Assembly (NCBI RefSeq): GCF_003254665.1
Contig: NZ_QHGY01000004.1
Span: 248,001 to 312,000, forward strand
DNA from: Billgrantia lactosivorans
GTDB lineage: Bacteria > Pseudomonadota > Gammaproteobacteria > Pseudomonadales > Halomonadaceae
Direction of reading: 5' to 3'
Length of the DNA stretch: 64,000 nucleotides
Below are positions 1 to 10,074 of the stretch, piece by piece (position 1 is the stretch's first letter; each line of letters starts with the position of its first letter). Both the position numbers and the translations under genes were made by a program. The notes beneath the pieces are model-generated. The model did no database searches and was not told the DNA's origin. It worked only from the letters and a program-made list of their open reading frames with translations.

Positions 1-325
1 GCTCCGGGGTCTCGTCGGCGGTGGTCAGGGGCACGAAGCTGGCCGCCGCCGCCTCGCCCTGCAGCAGGTGGCGGCGTACCAGGCGGGCATTGCTCGCCTC
101 GTCCGTCTCCTGCACCCAGCGCTCGTCGGCCAGGGTCACGTCGACTCGCTCCCAAGGCAACGCCTGCTTCGCCAGGGACTGGAAATAGGGCACCGGCGTC
201 GAACCGCCGGAGAGCACCAGCAGTGCCCGCTCCTGCTGCATCAGGTCCTGGCGCAGCGCGGCCCCGGTGGCTTCGGCCAGCTGCTCGGCGAGCTGTTCGC
301 GCGGCCCGGCGGCAAGATTCGTCAT
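1..325 (-). CDS. pgl: 6-phosphogluconolactonase, partial (3' end outside window)
   Basis: Hydrolyses 6-phosphogluconolactone to 6-phosphogluconate, the step after glucose-6-phosphate dehydrogenase, in the cytoplasm. The first 108 residues are visible and begin MTNLAAGPREQLAEQL. They contain the sugar-isomerase-like LVLSGGSTP loop near residue 37 and the TLADERWV motif near residue 63, both typical of the DevB/SOL family. The ATG lies one base after the zwf stop, so the two genes are translationally linked in one operon. The C-terminal half, including the catalytic histidine region, is missing only because the window ends. Identification is firm from motif and context. Confidence 0.93.
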   Translation of the reverse strand, partial: MTNLAAGPREQLAEQLAEATGAALRQDLMQQERALLVLSGGSTPVPYFQSLAKQALPWERVDVTLADERWVQETDEASNARLVRRHLLQGEAAAASFVPLTTADETPE

Positions 326-326
326 G

Positions 327-1847
<1,521 letters not shown>

Positions 1848-1864
1848 CTGGTTAATTTACACAA

Positions 1865-1893
1865 AAAATACGGAAAAGCGGGCCTTCGATCAA
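1865..1893 (-). promoter_or_regulatory. Candidate sigma70 promoter of zwf
   Basis: On the minus strand TTGATC (1893-1888) is followed after exactly 17 bases by TATTTT (1870-1865), a plausible -35/-10 pair about 20-40 bases before the zwf start. The HexR-like palindrome sits directly upstream of the -35 box. Inferred from sequence only. Confidence 0.4.
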
Positions 1894-1902
1894 CAGATAT
1901 TT

Positions 1903-1914
1903 TGTAATATTACA
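1903..1914. promoter_or_regulatory. Probable HexR operator
   Basis: TGTAATATTACA is a perfect 12-base palindrome in the AT-rich gap between zwf and hexR. It resembles the TGTAAT...ATTACA arms of gammaproteobacterial HexR sites, although those usually have a slightly longer centre. It abuts the putative zwf -35 box, a position suited to repression of zwf and self-control of hexR. Confidence 0.6.
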
Positions 1915-1985
1915 CGCAAAATAGCCTGTGCCGATACATCAGTTCGCCCCCGACCGAGACTCCGCGATAGGATAGCCGGCGTTGA

Positions 1986-2003
1986 TGTTGTTAAATCACT
2001 ACA
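1986..2003. promoter_or_regulatory. Possible second HexR half-conserved palindrome
   Basis: TGTTGTTAAATCACTACA is an imperfect 18-base dyad (6 of 9 positions pair, with TGT-GT / AC-ACA arms) ending 28 bases before the hexR start codon. It could be a weaker HexR site controlling hexR itself. The match is partial, so this is tentative. Confidence 0.3.
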
Positions 2004-2031
2004 TTACCAGCCTGAGAGAGTCCCATCCGCC

Positions 2032-2889
2032 ATGGCCCATCACGACCTGCTGCAACGTATCCGTCAACGCCTCGAGGAGCTCAACCGCTCAGAGCGCAAG
2101 GTAGCAGACGTCATCCTGGCCGACCCGGCCCGGGCCACCGGCCTGAGCATCGCCAGCCTGGCCCAGGCGGCCTCGGTCAGCGAACCCACGGTGAACCGTT
2201 TCTGTCGCAGCTTCAATGCCAAGGGCTATCCTGACTTCAAGATCAAGCTAGCCCAGAGCCTGGCCGGCGGCACGCCCTATGTCAGCCAGTCGGTGGAGCC
2301 CGGCGATGCGGCGGCGGACTATACCCGCAAGATCTTCGGCGCCACCATCGCCGCCCTGGACGAGGCCAGCCGCACCCTCGACCCGGCGCGCATCGAGCGC
2401 ATGGTGGACTACCTGATCCAGGCCAAGCAGATCCACTTCTTCGGCCTGGGTGCCTCCGGCGCCGTGGCCCAGGACGCCCAGCACAAGTTCTTCCGCTTCA
2501 ACCTGCCGGTGACCTCCTACGTCGACGTGCTGATGCAGCGCATGGTCGCCTCGGCCTGCCACACCGGCGACGTGGTGGTGGTCATCTCCTGGACCGGGCG
2601 CACCCGCGAGCTGGTCGACATCGCCCGCCTGGCGCGCGAGAGCGGCGCCGTGGTGCTTGGCATCACCGCCCCGGGCTCGCCGCTGGCCGTCGAGTGCACC
2701 GAGACCCTCGAGGTCGCCACGCCGGAGGACACCGACGTCTACATGCCGATGACCTCGCGCATGATCCAGCTGACCCTGATCGACGTGCTGGCCACCGGCG
2801 TCACCCTGCGTCGTGGCGAGGACTTCCTGCCCCACCTGAAGAAGATCAAGGACAGCCTGCGCGACACCCGCTACCCGCCCCGCGGCTGA
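2032..2889 (+). CDS. hexR: HexR, RpiR-family regulator of glucose catabolism
   Basis: A transcription factor of 285 residues. An N-terminal RpiR helix-turn-helix covers about residues 1-75 ([20 protein letters not shown] is the helix pair), and a SIS phosphosugar-binding domain covers about residues 125-260 ([19 protein letters not shown]). In related bacteria HexR represses zwf, edd and eda and is released by 2-keto-3-deoxy-6-phosphogluconate. I chose the ATG at 2032 because the conserved HexR N-terminus ([21 protein letters not shown]) begins there; the longer open frame upstream crosses the promoter region. Divergence from zwf-pgl supports the call. Confidence 0.93.
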   Translation: MAHHDLLQRIRQRLEELNRSERKVADVILADPARATGLSIASLAQAASVSEPTVNRFCRSFNAKGYPDFKIKLAQSLAGGTPYVSQSVEPGDAAADYTRKIFGATIAALDEASRTLDPARIERMVDYLIQAKQIHFFGLGASGAVAQDAQHKFFRFNLPVTSYVDVLMQRMVASACHTGDVVVVISWTGRTRELVDIARLARESGAVVLGITAPGSPLAVECTETLEVATPEDTDVYMPMTSRMIQLTLIDVLATGVTLRRGEDFLPHLKKIKDSLRDTRYPPRG

Positions 2890-2924
2890 GCGCACCGCAC
2901 CGCCAGCACGGCGCGAACCGCGTG

Positions 2925-3542
2925 TCAGGTCGACGCCTCGCCATCGGCGGCGCGCCAGGCCGCCACCAGGGCTCGGGCCTGCTCGCCCACCTGCGCGGGC
3001 GACTGCCCCGGCCGGTAGAGAGCGCTGCCCAGGCCGGCACCATCCACCCCCGCGGCTCGCCAGGCGGCAAAGTCACCCACGCCGATGCCGCCCACGGCGA
3101 AGAGCCGGCTCCCGTCGGGGAGTACCGCCCGCAGCGCCTGCATCCCGGCGATGCCCACCTGCACGGCGGGGAAGAGCTTGAGGCCGGTAGCGCCGGCCTC
3201 CAGAGCATCGAAGGCCTCCGAGGGCGTCAGCACGCCGGGCCAGCTGTGCATGTCGAGACGGCGGGTCGCCTCGATCACCGCGGGGCGGCAGTTGGGCGAG
3301 ACCACCAGCCGACCGCCGGCGGCATGCACCTCGCTCACCTGGTTCGGGTGGAGCACCGTGCCGGCGCCCACCAGGGCGCGGTCGCCGAGCGCCTCGGCCA
3401 GCCGACGGATGCTTGCGAGCGGCTCGGGAGAATTGAGCGGCACTTCCAGGGTGGCGATGCCGGCGGCCAGCACCGCCTCGCCTACCGCCACCGCGTCGTC
3501 GGGGGTGATACCGCGCAGGATGCCGATCAGGGGCAGGGACAT
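2925..3542 (-). CDS. dgoA: 2-dehydro-3-deoxy-6-phosphogalactonate aldolase
   Basis: A class I aldolase that splits 2-keto-3-deoxy-6-phosphogalactonate into pyruvate and glyceraldehyde-3-phosphate, the last step of D-galactonate catabolism. It has 205 residues, the length I recall for E. coli DgoA. The KDPG/KDPGal aldolase pattern is intact: ILRGITPD at 8-15, catalytic Glu33 in TLEVPL, and Schiff-base Lys122 in LKLFPA. I prefer the ATG at 3542 because AAGGAG lies seven bases upstream; an ATG at 3566 overlaps the dgoK stop as ATGA and is possible. KDPG aldolase (Eda) is the alternative, but the dgo neighbours favour DgoA. Confidence 0.9.
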   Translation of the reverse strand: MSLPLIGILRGITPDDAVAVGEAVLAAGIATLEVPLNSPEPLASIRRLAEALGDRALVGAGTVLHPNQVSEVHAAGGRLVVSPNCRPAVIEATRRLDMHSWPGVLTPSEAFDALEAGATGLKLFPAVQVGIAGMQALRAVLPDGSRLFAVGGIGVGDFAAWRAAGVDGAGLGSALYRPGQSPAQVGEQARALVAAWRAADGEAST

Positions 3543-3562
3543 GGGGATTCTCCTTGCAGGTG

Positions 3563-4522
3563 TCATGGCGCGGCCTGGGCCAGGCCGAGGCCAGCCAGCA
3601 CCGCCGCGTCGCCGTCGAGGCGGCGGCTGGCGTGGCCGAGCGCCTCGAGGGCCAGGGCGTAGCGGGCGGTGAGCGCCGCGCCACCAACCAGCGTGACGGG
3701 GGTAGACGACAGCTCGTTTGCCAGCCCGGCGAGTTCCAGGCCGATGACGAGCCCGGAGAGGCGAGCGCCCAGCCGCGCTTGCCGCGCCGCGCCGCTGGGC
3801 AGCGTGCCGTCGAGCAGGTCGGTGGCGCGCAGGCCGAACAGCCACTGGCTGAAGCCCCCGGGCGCGGCGGCTGCCTCGCGCACCGCGTTGACGAACGCCT
3901 CGCGGCAGCCCGCTGCATCCAGCCCGGCGTCGGCCACCGAGTGCCGCAGCACCGAGCGGCTGGCCAGCAGCTGGTAGAGCTCCCCGCTGAGCGCGGTGGT
4001 GAAGCGCATTACCCCGCCCGCCTCGAGCCAGGCCCACTTGGCGTGGGTGCCGGGCAGGCAGACCAGCCCCGTGAAGCCGGGCTCGCGCGCCACCAGGCCG
4101 GCCAACTGGGTCTCCTCGCCGCGCATCACGTCGAAGCCTCGCCCCGCCCCGTCGGCGTGCTGGCACAGCCCCGGCAGCAGGCGCACGGCCAGCCGCCGGT
4201 CGCGCACCGCCGGGGCGACGGCCCCGTGGGCCAGTTCGTCCAGGCGCGCCGGCACCGGCAGGTAGGCCGCCTCGTGCCAGCCCTGGCGGGCGCCGGCCAT
4301 GCCGCAGACCCACACCGGCACACGCCCGGCAGCGGGCAACCAGCCAGCGACCGCCTCGAGCAGCGCGGGCTCGTAGCCCTCGGGCACCAGCGACAGCATG
4401 CCCCGGTCGCTGCCGCCGCGGGCCAGCACGTCACCCTGGGCATCCATGGCCCAGGCACGCAGGTGGCTCGAGCCCCAGTCGACGGCGACCCACGCCAGCC
4501 GTTCCGCTATTGCATCGCTCAT
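3563..4522 (-). CDS. dgoK: 2-dehydro-3-deoxygalactonokinase
   Basis: Phosphorylates 2-keto-3-deoxygalactonate with ATP to give the substrate of DgoA. The 319-residue protein belongs to the ASKHA-fold DgoK family: VAVDWGSSHLRAW near residues 11-23 is the phosphate-1 loop, VCGMAGARQGWHEAAYLP the family signature, and CLPGTHAKWAW the substrate/ATP loop. Start at 4522 is preceded by GGGAG. It lies ten bases after dgoD and abuts dgoA, so it is the third gene of the dgoR-dgoD-dgoK-dgoA operon. Confidence 0.93.
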   Translation of the reverse strand: MSDAIAERLAWVAVDWGSSHLRAWAMDAQGDVLARGGSDRGMLSLVPEGYEPALLEAVAGWLPAAGRVPVWVCGMAGARQGWHEAAYLPVPARLDELAHGAVAPAVRDRRLAVRLLPGLCQHADGAGRGFDVMRGEETQLAGLVAREPGFTGLVCLPGTHAKWAWLEAGGVMRFTTALSGELYQLLASRSVLRHSVADAGLDAAGCREAFVNAVREAAAAPGGFSQWLFGLRATDLLDGTLPSGAARQARLGARLSGLVIGLELAGLANELSSTPVTLVGGAALTARYALALEALGHASRRLDGDAAVLAGLGLAQAAP

Positions 4523-4532
4523 CGCCGCTCCC

Positions 4533-5681
4533 TCACCATTCGGCGACGGAGCCGTCTTCATGGCTCCACACCGGGTTGCGCCAGCGGTGCCCCACCTGGG
4601 CGCGCTCCTCGACGAAGGCCTCGTCGATCTCGACGCCGAGGCCCGGCCCCTGGGGAATGGCACAGAAGCCCTCCTCGATGGCCAGCGCCGACTTGTCGAC
4701 CAGGTAGTCGAGCACGTCGTTGTCGCGGTTGTAGTGGATGCCCATGCTCTGCTCCTGGATGAAGGCGTGGTGGCATACCGCATCCAGTTGCAGCGAGGCG
4801 GCCAGGGTCAGCGGGCCGAGCGGGCAATGGGGCGCCAGGGCCACGTCGTGGGCCGAGGCCAGCGCGGCGATCTTGAGCCCTTCGCTGATGCCGCCGCAGT
4901 GGGAGAGGTCGGGCTGGATGATGTCGACCATGCCGTCGGCAAGCAGGTCGCGAAACTCGAAGCGGGTATGCAGGCGCTCGCCGGTGGCCAGCGGGTAGCC
5001 CAGGCCACCGGCGATGTGCCTGAGCACCGGCAGGTGCTCGGGGGCCACCGGCTCCTCGACGAACATCGGGTGGAACGGCTCCAGCTCGCGCAGCAGCGCC
5101 TTGGCCATGGGCCGATGCACGCGGCCGTGGAAGTCGATGCCGATGCCGACCTCGGGACCGACCGCCTCGCGCGCCTCGGCCACCCGCGCCACCGCCTCGT
5201 CGACCTTGCGGTGCGAGTCGACGATCTGCAGCTCGGCGGTGCCGTTCATCTTGACGGCGGTGAAGCCTTGTTCGACCAACGCCCGGGCCCCTTCGCCCAC
5301 CTCGCTCGGCCGGTCGCCGCCGGTCCAGGCGTACATGCGCATGCGCTCGCGCACCGCGCCGCCCAGCAGCTGGTGCACCGGCACGCCCAGGTCGCGGCCC
5401 TTGAGGTCCCACAGCGCCTGGTCGATGCCGGCGATGGCACTCATCAGGATGGGGCCGCCGCGGTAGAAGCCGGCGCGATAGAGAATGTTCCACAGGTGTT
5501 CGATGCGGTGCGGGTCCTGGCCGACGAGGTAGTCGGCGAGTTCGTGAACCGCGGCCTCCACGGTGGCGGCACGGCCCTCGATGACCGGCTCGCCCCAGCC
5601 GTAGCAGCCGCTGTCGGTCTCGATCTTGAGGAACAGCCAGCGCGGCGGCACCTGCCAGGTCCTGAGTCGGGTGATCTTCAT
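4533..5681 (-). CDS. dgoD: D-galactonate dehydratase
   Basis: Enolase-superfamily enzyme that removes water from D-galactonate to form 2-keto-3-deoxygalactonate. All residues I associate with E. coli DgoD are at the expected numbers: Asp183 and His185 in GIDFHGR, Glu209 in FVEEP, Glu235 in TGERLHTR and His285 in APHCPLGP. Length is 382 residues, as in E. coli. The start ATG overlaps the dgoR stop as ATGA, so translation is coupled. Because gluconate-type dehydratases share the fold, exact substrate is inferred, but the dgoK/dgoA partners make galactonate very likely. Confidence 0.95.
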   Translation of the reverse strand: MKITRLRTWQVPPRWLFLKIETDSGCYGWGEPVIEGRAATVEAAVHELADYLVGQDPHRIEHLWNILYRAGFYRGGPILMSAIAGIDQALWDLKGRDLGVPVHQLLGGAVRERMRMYAWTGGDRPSEVGEGARALVEQGFTAVKMNGTAELQIVDSHRKVDEAVARVAEAREAVGPEVGIGIDFHGRVHRPMAKALLRELEPFHPMFVEEPVAPEHLPVLRHIAGGLGYPLATGERLHTRFEFRDLLADGMVDIIQPDLSHCGGISEGLKIAALASAHDVALAPHCPLGPLTLAASLQLDAVCHHAFIQEQSMGIHYNRDNDVLDYLVDKSALAIEEGFCAIPQGPGLGVEIDEAFVEERAQVGHRWRNPVWSHEDGSVAEW

Positions 5682-6472
5682 GCGGAGCGCTCCTTGGCGT
5701 TGGGTTCGGCCACCGGGACGGTGGCGGGTCGGGAGGCCGCGTCGGCGACGATCCCCAGGTCGACGGCGGTGCGCCGCAGCACGTCGGCGGCGGCCGCTTC
5801 GGCGGCGTCGGCATCGCGGCCACGGATCGCCTCGAGCAGCCGGCCGTGGCGCACCAGGCTGTCCTCCAGGCCGTCCGGATGCGGCTGCAGGTGGGCCTGG
5901 GAGCGCTGGATCAGCGCGACGATGGAAGGCCGCAGCAGATGGCCCATCTGGCGCCACACCAGGTTGTGGCTGGCGCGGTAGATGGCGGTGTGGAAGGCCA
6001 CGTCGTGCTCGGCATGCTGCGCACTGGCCTCCGGCCTGCCGGCGGTGCGCCGCATCCCCCGGTAGGCTACCTCCAGGCGCTCGAGATCTTCCGCTTCGGC
6101 AGCCTGGGCCGCCAGCCGCGCGACGGCGGGCTCCGCCGAGTGGCGAAAGGCAAAGATCTCGCGCAGCAGCTGGGCATCGGGCGTCTCGATATCGCTCATC
6201 CAGGCGCTGACCAGCGGATCGAGCAGGTGCCACTCGTCGATCTCGCAGACCACGCTGCCCCGTCCCGCGGTGCGCTCGATCAGCCCCAGCGCGACCAGGG
6301 TCGCCAGGGCGTTGCGCACCTGGTTGCGGCTGACCGCGAAGTGTTCGCAGAGGTCACGCTCGCGGGGAAAGGTCTCGCCGGGGCGCCAGCGCCCGGCCAG
6401 CAGGGCCTGACCCAATAGCCGGGCCAGGCCGTCGGCGCCGCCCTGATGGCGCGGCAGCGAAGCCAGTGTCAT
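5678..6472 (-). CDS. dgoR: GntR/FadR-type regulator of galactonate catabolism
   Basis: A 264-residue repressor with an N-terminal GntR winged helix (FPRERDLCEHFAVSRNQVRN, about residues 36-55) and a C-terminal FCD ligand domain with metal-ligand candidates in AEHDVAFHTAIYRASHN and RHGRLLEAI. Start at 6472 is supported by AGGAGG five bases upstream; the frame further upstream runs through the operator. In E. coli DgoR responds to D-galactonate. It heads its own operon, and a perfect 15-base palindrome 18 bases upstream of the ATG suggests autoregulation; a near-identical palindrome precedes the neighbouring symporter gene. Confidence 0.88.
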   Translation of the reverse strand: MTLASLPRHQGGADGLARLLGQALLAGRWRPGETFPRERDLCEHFAVSRNQVRNALATLVALGLIERTAGRGSVVCEIDEWHLLDPLVSAWMSDIETPDAQLLREIFAFRHSAEPAVARLAAQAAEAEDLERLEVAYRGMRRTAGRPEASAQHAEHDVAFHTAIYRASHNLVWRQMGHLLRPSIVALIQRSQAHLQPHPDGLEDSLVRHGRLLEAIRGRDADAAEAAAADVLRRTAVDLGIVADAASRPATVPVAEPNAKERSA

Positions 6473-6490
6473 GAGGCCTCCTGGAAAAGC

Positions 6491-6505
6491 AAATGTCAGA
6501 CATTT
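6491..6505. promoter_or_regulatory. Probable DgoR operator (dgo operon)
   Basis: AAATGTCAGACATTT is a perfect palindrome around a central A, 18 bases upstream of the dgoR start. Its 13-base core recurs upstream of the symporter gene at 8227-8239 with only the central base changed. FadR-subfamily regulators bind short odd-length palindromes of this kind. Confidence 0.72.
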
Positions 6506-6578
6506 TACCGCGCCGCACGCCACCCCGCCAGCCTGCGGCACGTCGGGGCGGGCCGCTTCGCCACCCGCCCCGCAGGGG

Positions 6579-8177
6579 CTAGACCCCGGCGAAGGCCGCG
6601 TAGATGACGATCACCAGCACCACCAGCAGCAGGCCGACGGGCACGGCGCCGCGCCAGGGAGTGAGATCGACGTCGCCGGAATACTCGTGGACCCAGGCGG
6701 TCTCGCGCGGGCGCAGCTTGCCGATCAGCAGCATCATGGCCACCAGCAGCAGGAACACGCCGGCAACGAAGTGGAACTCGTGCATCACCACCGGCAGCTT
6801 GTTGAACGGCGGCACGAAGTAGCCCGCGGCGATCAGCAGGCAGCCGCCGACGAGGGCGATCTTGGCCGCCATGGGCGGCACGCGCGTGGTCAGCAGGCCG
6901 ACGATCACCACCGCGAGGATGGGGATGAAATAGATCGCGTTCATCTTCTGCAGGTAGTCGAACAGGCTCTCCTGGCCGGCCAGCAGCGGCGCGATGGTCA
7001 TGGTGGCGAAGGCCATGATCCAGCCGAACACCTTGCCCGACCTGACCACCTGCGCCTCGCTCGCCTGCTTGTTGAGCACCCCCTTGTAGAGCCCCAGGCT
7101 GAAGATGGTGGTGGTGCTGTTGAGCGCCGAGTTGAACGACGACAGGATGGCACCGACCATCACCGCGGCGAAGAAGCCGGTGAGATAGGGCGGCAGCACG
7201 TTGAACACCAGGTGGCCGTAGGCCTCGTCGGCCTGCACGCCCTGGTCGGCATAGAGGTGGTAGGCGATGATGCCCGGCAGCACCAGGTAGAGCGGGCCGA
7301 GCAGCTTGAAGAAGCCCGTCAGCAGCACGCCCTTCTGCCCCTCGGCGAGGTTCTTGGCGGCGAAGGTACGCTGGATGATCTGCTGGTTGGTGGTCCAGTA
7401 GAAGAGGTTGATCAGGAACACACCGGTGAACAGGGTCGAGAACGGCACCTGCTGGTCGGAGCCACCGATGGAGTTGAGCTTCTGCGGATCGCTCTCCTTG
7501 AGCACCTCCCAGCCGGCGAGCAGGCCGCCGTCATCGCTGACCGCCTGCAGCCCGAAGTAGACGATGACGAAGCCACCGATCAAGAGCCCGACACCGTTCA
7601 GCGTATCCGACACGGCGACGGTACGCAGCCCGCCGAACAGGGCGTAGACGGAACCGATGAGCCCCACCACCCAGACCGTCAGCCACAGCAGCAGCGTCGG
7701 CGATTCGATGCCGGTCAGGCCGGGGAGGTCGAGCATGCCGAGCAGCCCCATGGCGCCCGAGTAGAGGATGATCGGCAGCAGGATCACCGCGTAGGCGATC
7801 AGGAAGATGACGTTGCAGATCAGCTGGGTGCCGGCGTCGAAACGGATCAGCAGCATCTGCGGCAGGGTGGCGATGCCGCTGCGCAGGAAGCGCGGCAGGA
7901 AGAACAGCGCCAGCGCGACCAGGGCGATCACCGCCACCACCTCCCAGGCCATGACGCTCAGGCCGTCGCTGAAGGCCGACCCGTTGAGCCCCACCATCTG
8001 CTCGGTGGAAAGGTTGGTCATCAGCAGCGAGCCGGCGATCAGCGGGAAGGTCAGCGAGCGACCGGCGAGGAAATAGCCGCTGGTGCTCGCATGATCGTCG
8101 CGGCGGGTCAGGCGCCAGGTGATGAAGGCCACCAGGCCGGTGAAGAACAGGAACGACAACAGGGTCAAGGCATGCAT
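6579..8177 (-). CDS. Sodium:solute symporter (SSS/SGLT family), probable galactonate or sugar uptake
   Basis: An inner-membrane Na+-coupled transporter of 532 residues with about 14 hydrophobic segments. The SSS signature region is visible in [20 protein letters not shown] and in [20 protein letters not shown]. The ATG at 8177 is preferred, with GGGAG ten bases upstream; a longer frame begins at 8213. It stands upstream of the dgo operon on the same strand and carries the same palindrome in its promoter region, so it probably imports D-galactonate or galactose/lactone. This replaces the MFS carrier DgoT found in enterics. The substrate is inferred from context only. Confidence 0.85.
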   Translation of the reverse strand: MHALTLLSFLFFTGLVAFITWRLTRRDDHASTSGYFLAGRSLTFPLIAGSLLMTNLSTEQMVGLNGSAFSDGLSVMAWEVVAVIALVALALFFLPRFLRSGIATLPQMLLIRFDAGTQLICNVIFLIAYAVILLPIILYSGAMGLLGMLDLPGLTGIESPTLLLWLTVWVVGLIGSVYALFGGLRTVAVSDTLNGVGLLIGGFVIVYFGLQAVSDDGGLLAGWEVLKESDPQKLNSIGGSDQQVPFSTLFTGVFLINLFYWTTNQQIIQRTFAAKNLAEGQKGVLLTGFFKLLGPLYLVLPGIIAYHLYADQGVQADEAYGHLVFNVLPPYLTGFFAAVMVGAILSSFNSALNSTTTIFSLGLYKGVLNKQASEAQVVRSGKVFGWIMAFATMTIAPLLAGQESLFDYLQKMNAIYFIPILAVVIVGLLTTRVPPMAAKIALVGGCLLIAAGYFVPPFNKLPVVMHEFHFVAGVFLLLVAMMLLIGKLRPRETAWVHEYSGDVDLTPWRGAVPVGLLLVVLVIVIYAAFAGV

Positions 8178-8226
8178 GCGGGGACACTCCCTTGCGGATA
8201 TCCAGCAATCCATTGCGTCAGCACAA

Positions 8227-8239
8227 AATGTCTGACATT
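8227..8239. promoter_or_regulatory. Probable DgoR operator (symporter gene)
   Basis: AATGTCTGACATT is a perfect 13-base palindrome around a central T, about 50 bases upstream of the symporter start. It differs from the dgoR upstream site only at the centre, linking transporter and enzymes in one regulon. The rest of the 8178-8440 gap shows nothing else I can name. Confidence 0.7.
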
Positions 8240-8440
8240 GACGAATTCACTACATTCTAGGCAAACGTAGCGTTACCGACATGCGCCTTTGGTCGTAAAT
8301 CCTCCTGTTGGTTATGGAATATTACTAACAAAACTTAATGCAAGCCCACCCCCTGCCCGCCGCGTCGGCGCCGGGGTTGCCAGCCGGGCGGCGCGGCACA
8401 ACAATAGCGCCTCCACCTCCGCTGTCCTCAAGGATTCCCC

Positions 8441-9310
8441 ATGCGCCGGATCGCCCTGACCCTCACGCTGCCTTCCATCGCCCTGACCCTGGCCGCCCCC
8501 GGGGCCCTCGCCGAGACCTTCCGCTTCACCGCCATCCCCGACGAGGACCAGGCCCGACTGGTGGAGCGCTTCTCCAAGGTGGCCGACTACCTGGAGGAGC
8601 AGCTTGGCGTCGAGGTGGAGTACGTGCCGATGAAGTCCTACGGCGCCGCCGTCAGCGCCTTTCGCAACGACCAGGTGCAGCTGGCCTGGTTCGGCGGCCT
8701 GTCGGGCGTGCAGGCGCGCCGCCTGGTGCCGGGCTCGCAGGCATTGGCCCAGGGCAGCGAGGACGATGCCTTCGTCAGCTACTTCATCGCCCACGAGTCG
8801 ACCGGTCTCGAGCGCGCCGACGAACTCCCCGACGAGATCGGGGGCATGAGCCTGACGTTCGGCTCGCGCACCTCCACCTCCGGCCGGCTGATGCCGGAGC
8901 ACTTCCTGCGCCAGCGCTTCGACGACACACCTCCGGAGGAACTCTTCTCGCGGGTGGGCTACTCCGGCGATCACTCGCGTACCGTGGCCCTGGTGGAGGC
9001 CGGCACCTACGACATCGGCGCGGTCAACTACACGGTGTGGGAGGCCGCCGTGGAGGACGGCCGGGTGGATACCGACAAGGTGAAGGTGATCTGGGCCACG
9101 CCGCCCTATCCCGACTACAACTGGACCCTGCGCGGCGACGCCGATGCGCGCTTCGGCGAGGGCTTCAGCGACAAGGTCCAGGCGGCGTTCCTGGAGATGG
9201 ACGACCCGGAGCTGCTCGCCACCTTCCCCCGCGAGGCGTTCATCCCCGCCGACAACGACCTCTACGCCCCCGTCGAGGAGGTGGCCGAGGCGCTCGGCCT
9301 GCTGCGCTGA
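8441..9310 (+). CDS. PhnD-like periplasmic oxyanion-binding protein, possibly selenate
   Basis: Periplasmic binding component of an ABC importer, 289 residues. A Sec signal peptide covers about residues 1-24 (cleavage after GALA). The mature part has the phosphate/phosphonate-binding family pattern: FRFTAIPDED, VPMKSYGAAVSAFRNDQVQL, AWFGGLSGVQAR, and FGSRTSTSGRLMPEHF, the loop that normally cradles the anion. It resembles the subgroup annotated as putative selenate transporter binding proteins more than classical PhnD, but that is my recollection and not proof; phosphonate or phosphite remain possible. Its stop overlaps the ATPase start as TGATG. Confidence 0.75.
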   Translation: MRRIALTLTLPSIALTLAAPGALAETFRFTAIPDEDQARLVERFSKVADYLEEQLGVEVEYVPMKSYGAAVSAFRNDQVQLAWFGGLSGVQARRLVPGSQALAQGSEDDAFVSYFIAHESTGLERADELPDEIGGMSLTFGSRTSTSGRLMPEHFLRQRFDDTPPEELFSRVGYSGDHSRTVALVEAGTYDIGAVNYTVWEAAVEDGRVDTDKVKVIWATPPYPDYNWTLRGDADARFGEGFSDKVQAAFLEMDDPELLATFPREAFIPADNDLYAPVEEVAEALGLLR

Positions 9311-10074
9311 TGGAGGGAGAGCAACGTCGCCTGCTGGTTCGCTTCACGGGCGAGGATATCGGTCACGGGACGCGGATCGTGCTGCCGCGCCTGAGCCTCG
9401 TCCTGCATGAGGGCGAGCGGGTCGCCCTGCTCGGCCAGAGCGGCGCCGGCAAGTCGACGCTGCTCGGCGAGTTGCGCCGGCGGCTCGACCGCCGGGCCGC
9501 CTGGTGCCCGCAGCACCACGGCCTGGTGCCCCAGCTCGCGGTGTATCACAACGTCTTCATGGGGCGCCTGCCGGAGCATTCGGCGCTGGCCAACCTGTGG
9601 AACCTGGTGCGTCCGCTGCGCCGCCCCTGGCGCGAGGTGGCCGCCCTGTGCGACGAGCTGGGCCTGGCCGGCCTGCTGCGCCGCCCGGTGGGCGAGCTCT
9701 CCGGCGGTCAGCGCCAGCGCGTGGCCATCGCCCGCGCGCTCTACCAGGCGCGCCCGCTGTTCCTCGGCGACGAACCGGTGGCCAGTGTCGACCCTCATCA
9801 GGCCCTGCGCCTGCTGGGCCTGATCGACGCCCGTCACACCACCTCGGTAATCGCCCTGCACCAGCGCGAGCTGGCGCTGACCCACTTCGACCGGGTGTGG
9901 GGGCTGCGCGACGGCCGCCTGTCGATCGACGCGCCGGTCGATCGGCTCACCCTGGCCGAGCTGGACGCGCTCTACCCCGACGCCGATGCCGCGAGGCGTG
10001 GCCCGGATGCGCTCGACGCCGATATCGGCGTGCCGGGCGTCGATGCTCTCCCCTGCCCTCGAGGGCGGTCGTGA
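9310..10074 (+). CDS. ABC importer ATPase, PhnC-like
   Basis: Cytoplasmic ATPase of the same importer, 254 residues. Walker A is GQSGAGKST (42-50), the signature LSGGQRQRVAIARAL starts at 130, the Walker B segment ends in LFLGDEP (150-156) and the switch histidine is His184 in IALHQ. It begins on the last base of the binding-protein gene and its stop overlaps the permease GTG as GTGA. The last 25-30 residues are a non-conserved tail rich in Ala, Asp and Pro. Confidence 0.88.
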   Translation: MEGEQRRLLVRFTGEDIGHGTRIVLPRLSLVLHEGERVALLGQSGAGKSTLLGELRRRLDRRAAWCPQHHGLVPQLAVYHNVFMGRLPEHSALANLWNLVRPLRRPWREVAALCDELGLAGLLRRPVGELSGGQRQRVAIARALYQARPLFLGDEPVASVDPHQALRLLGLIDARHTTSVIALHQRELALTHFDRVWGLRDGRLSIDAPVDRLTLAELDALYPDADAARRGPDALDADIGVPGVDALPCPRGRS

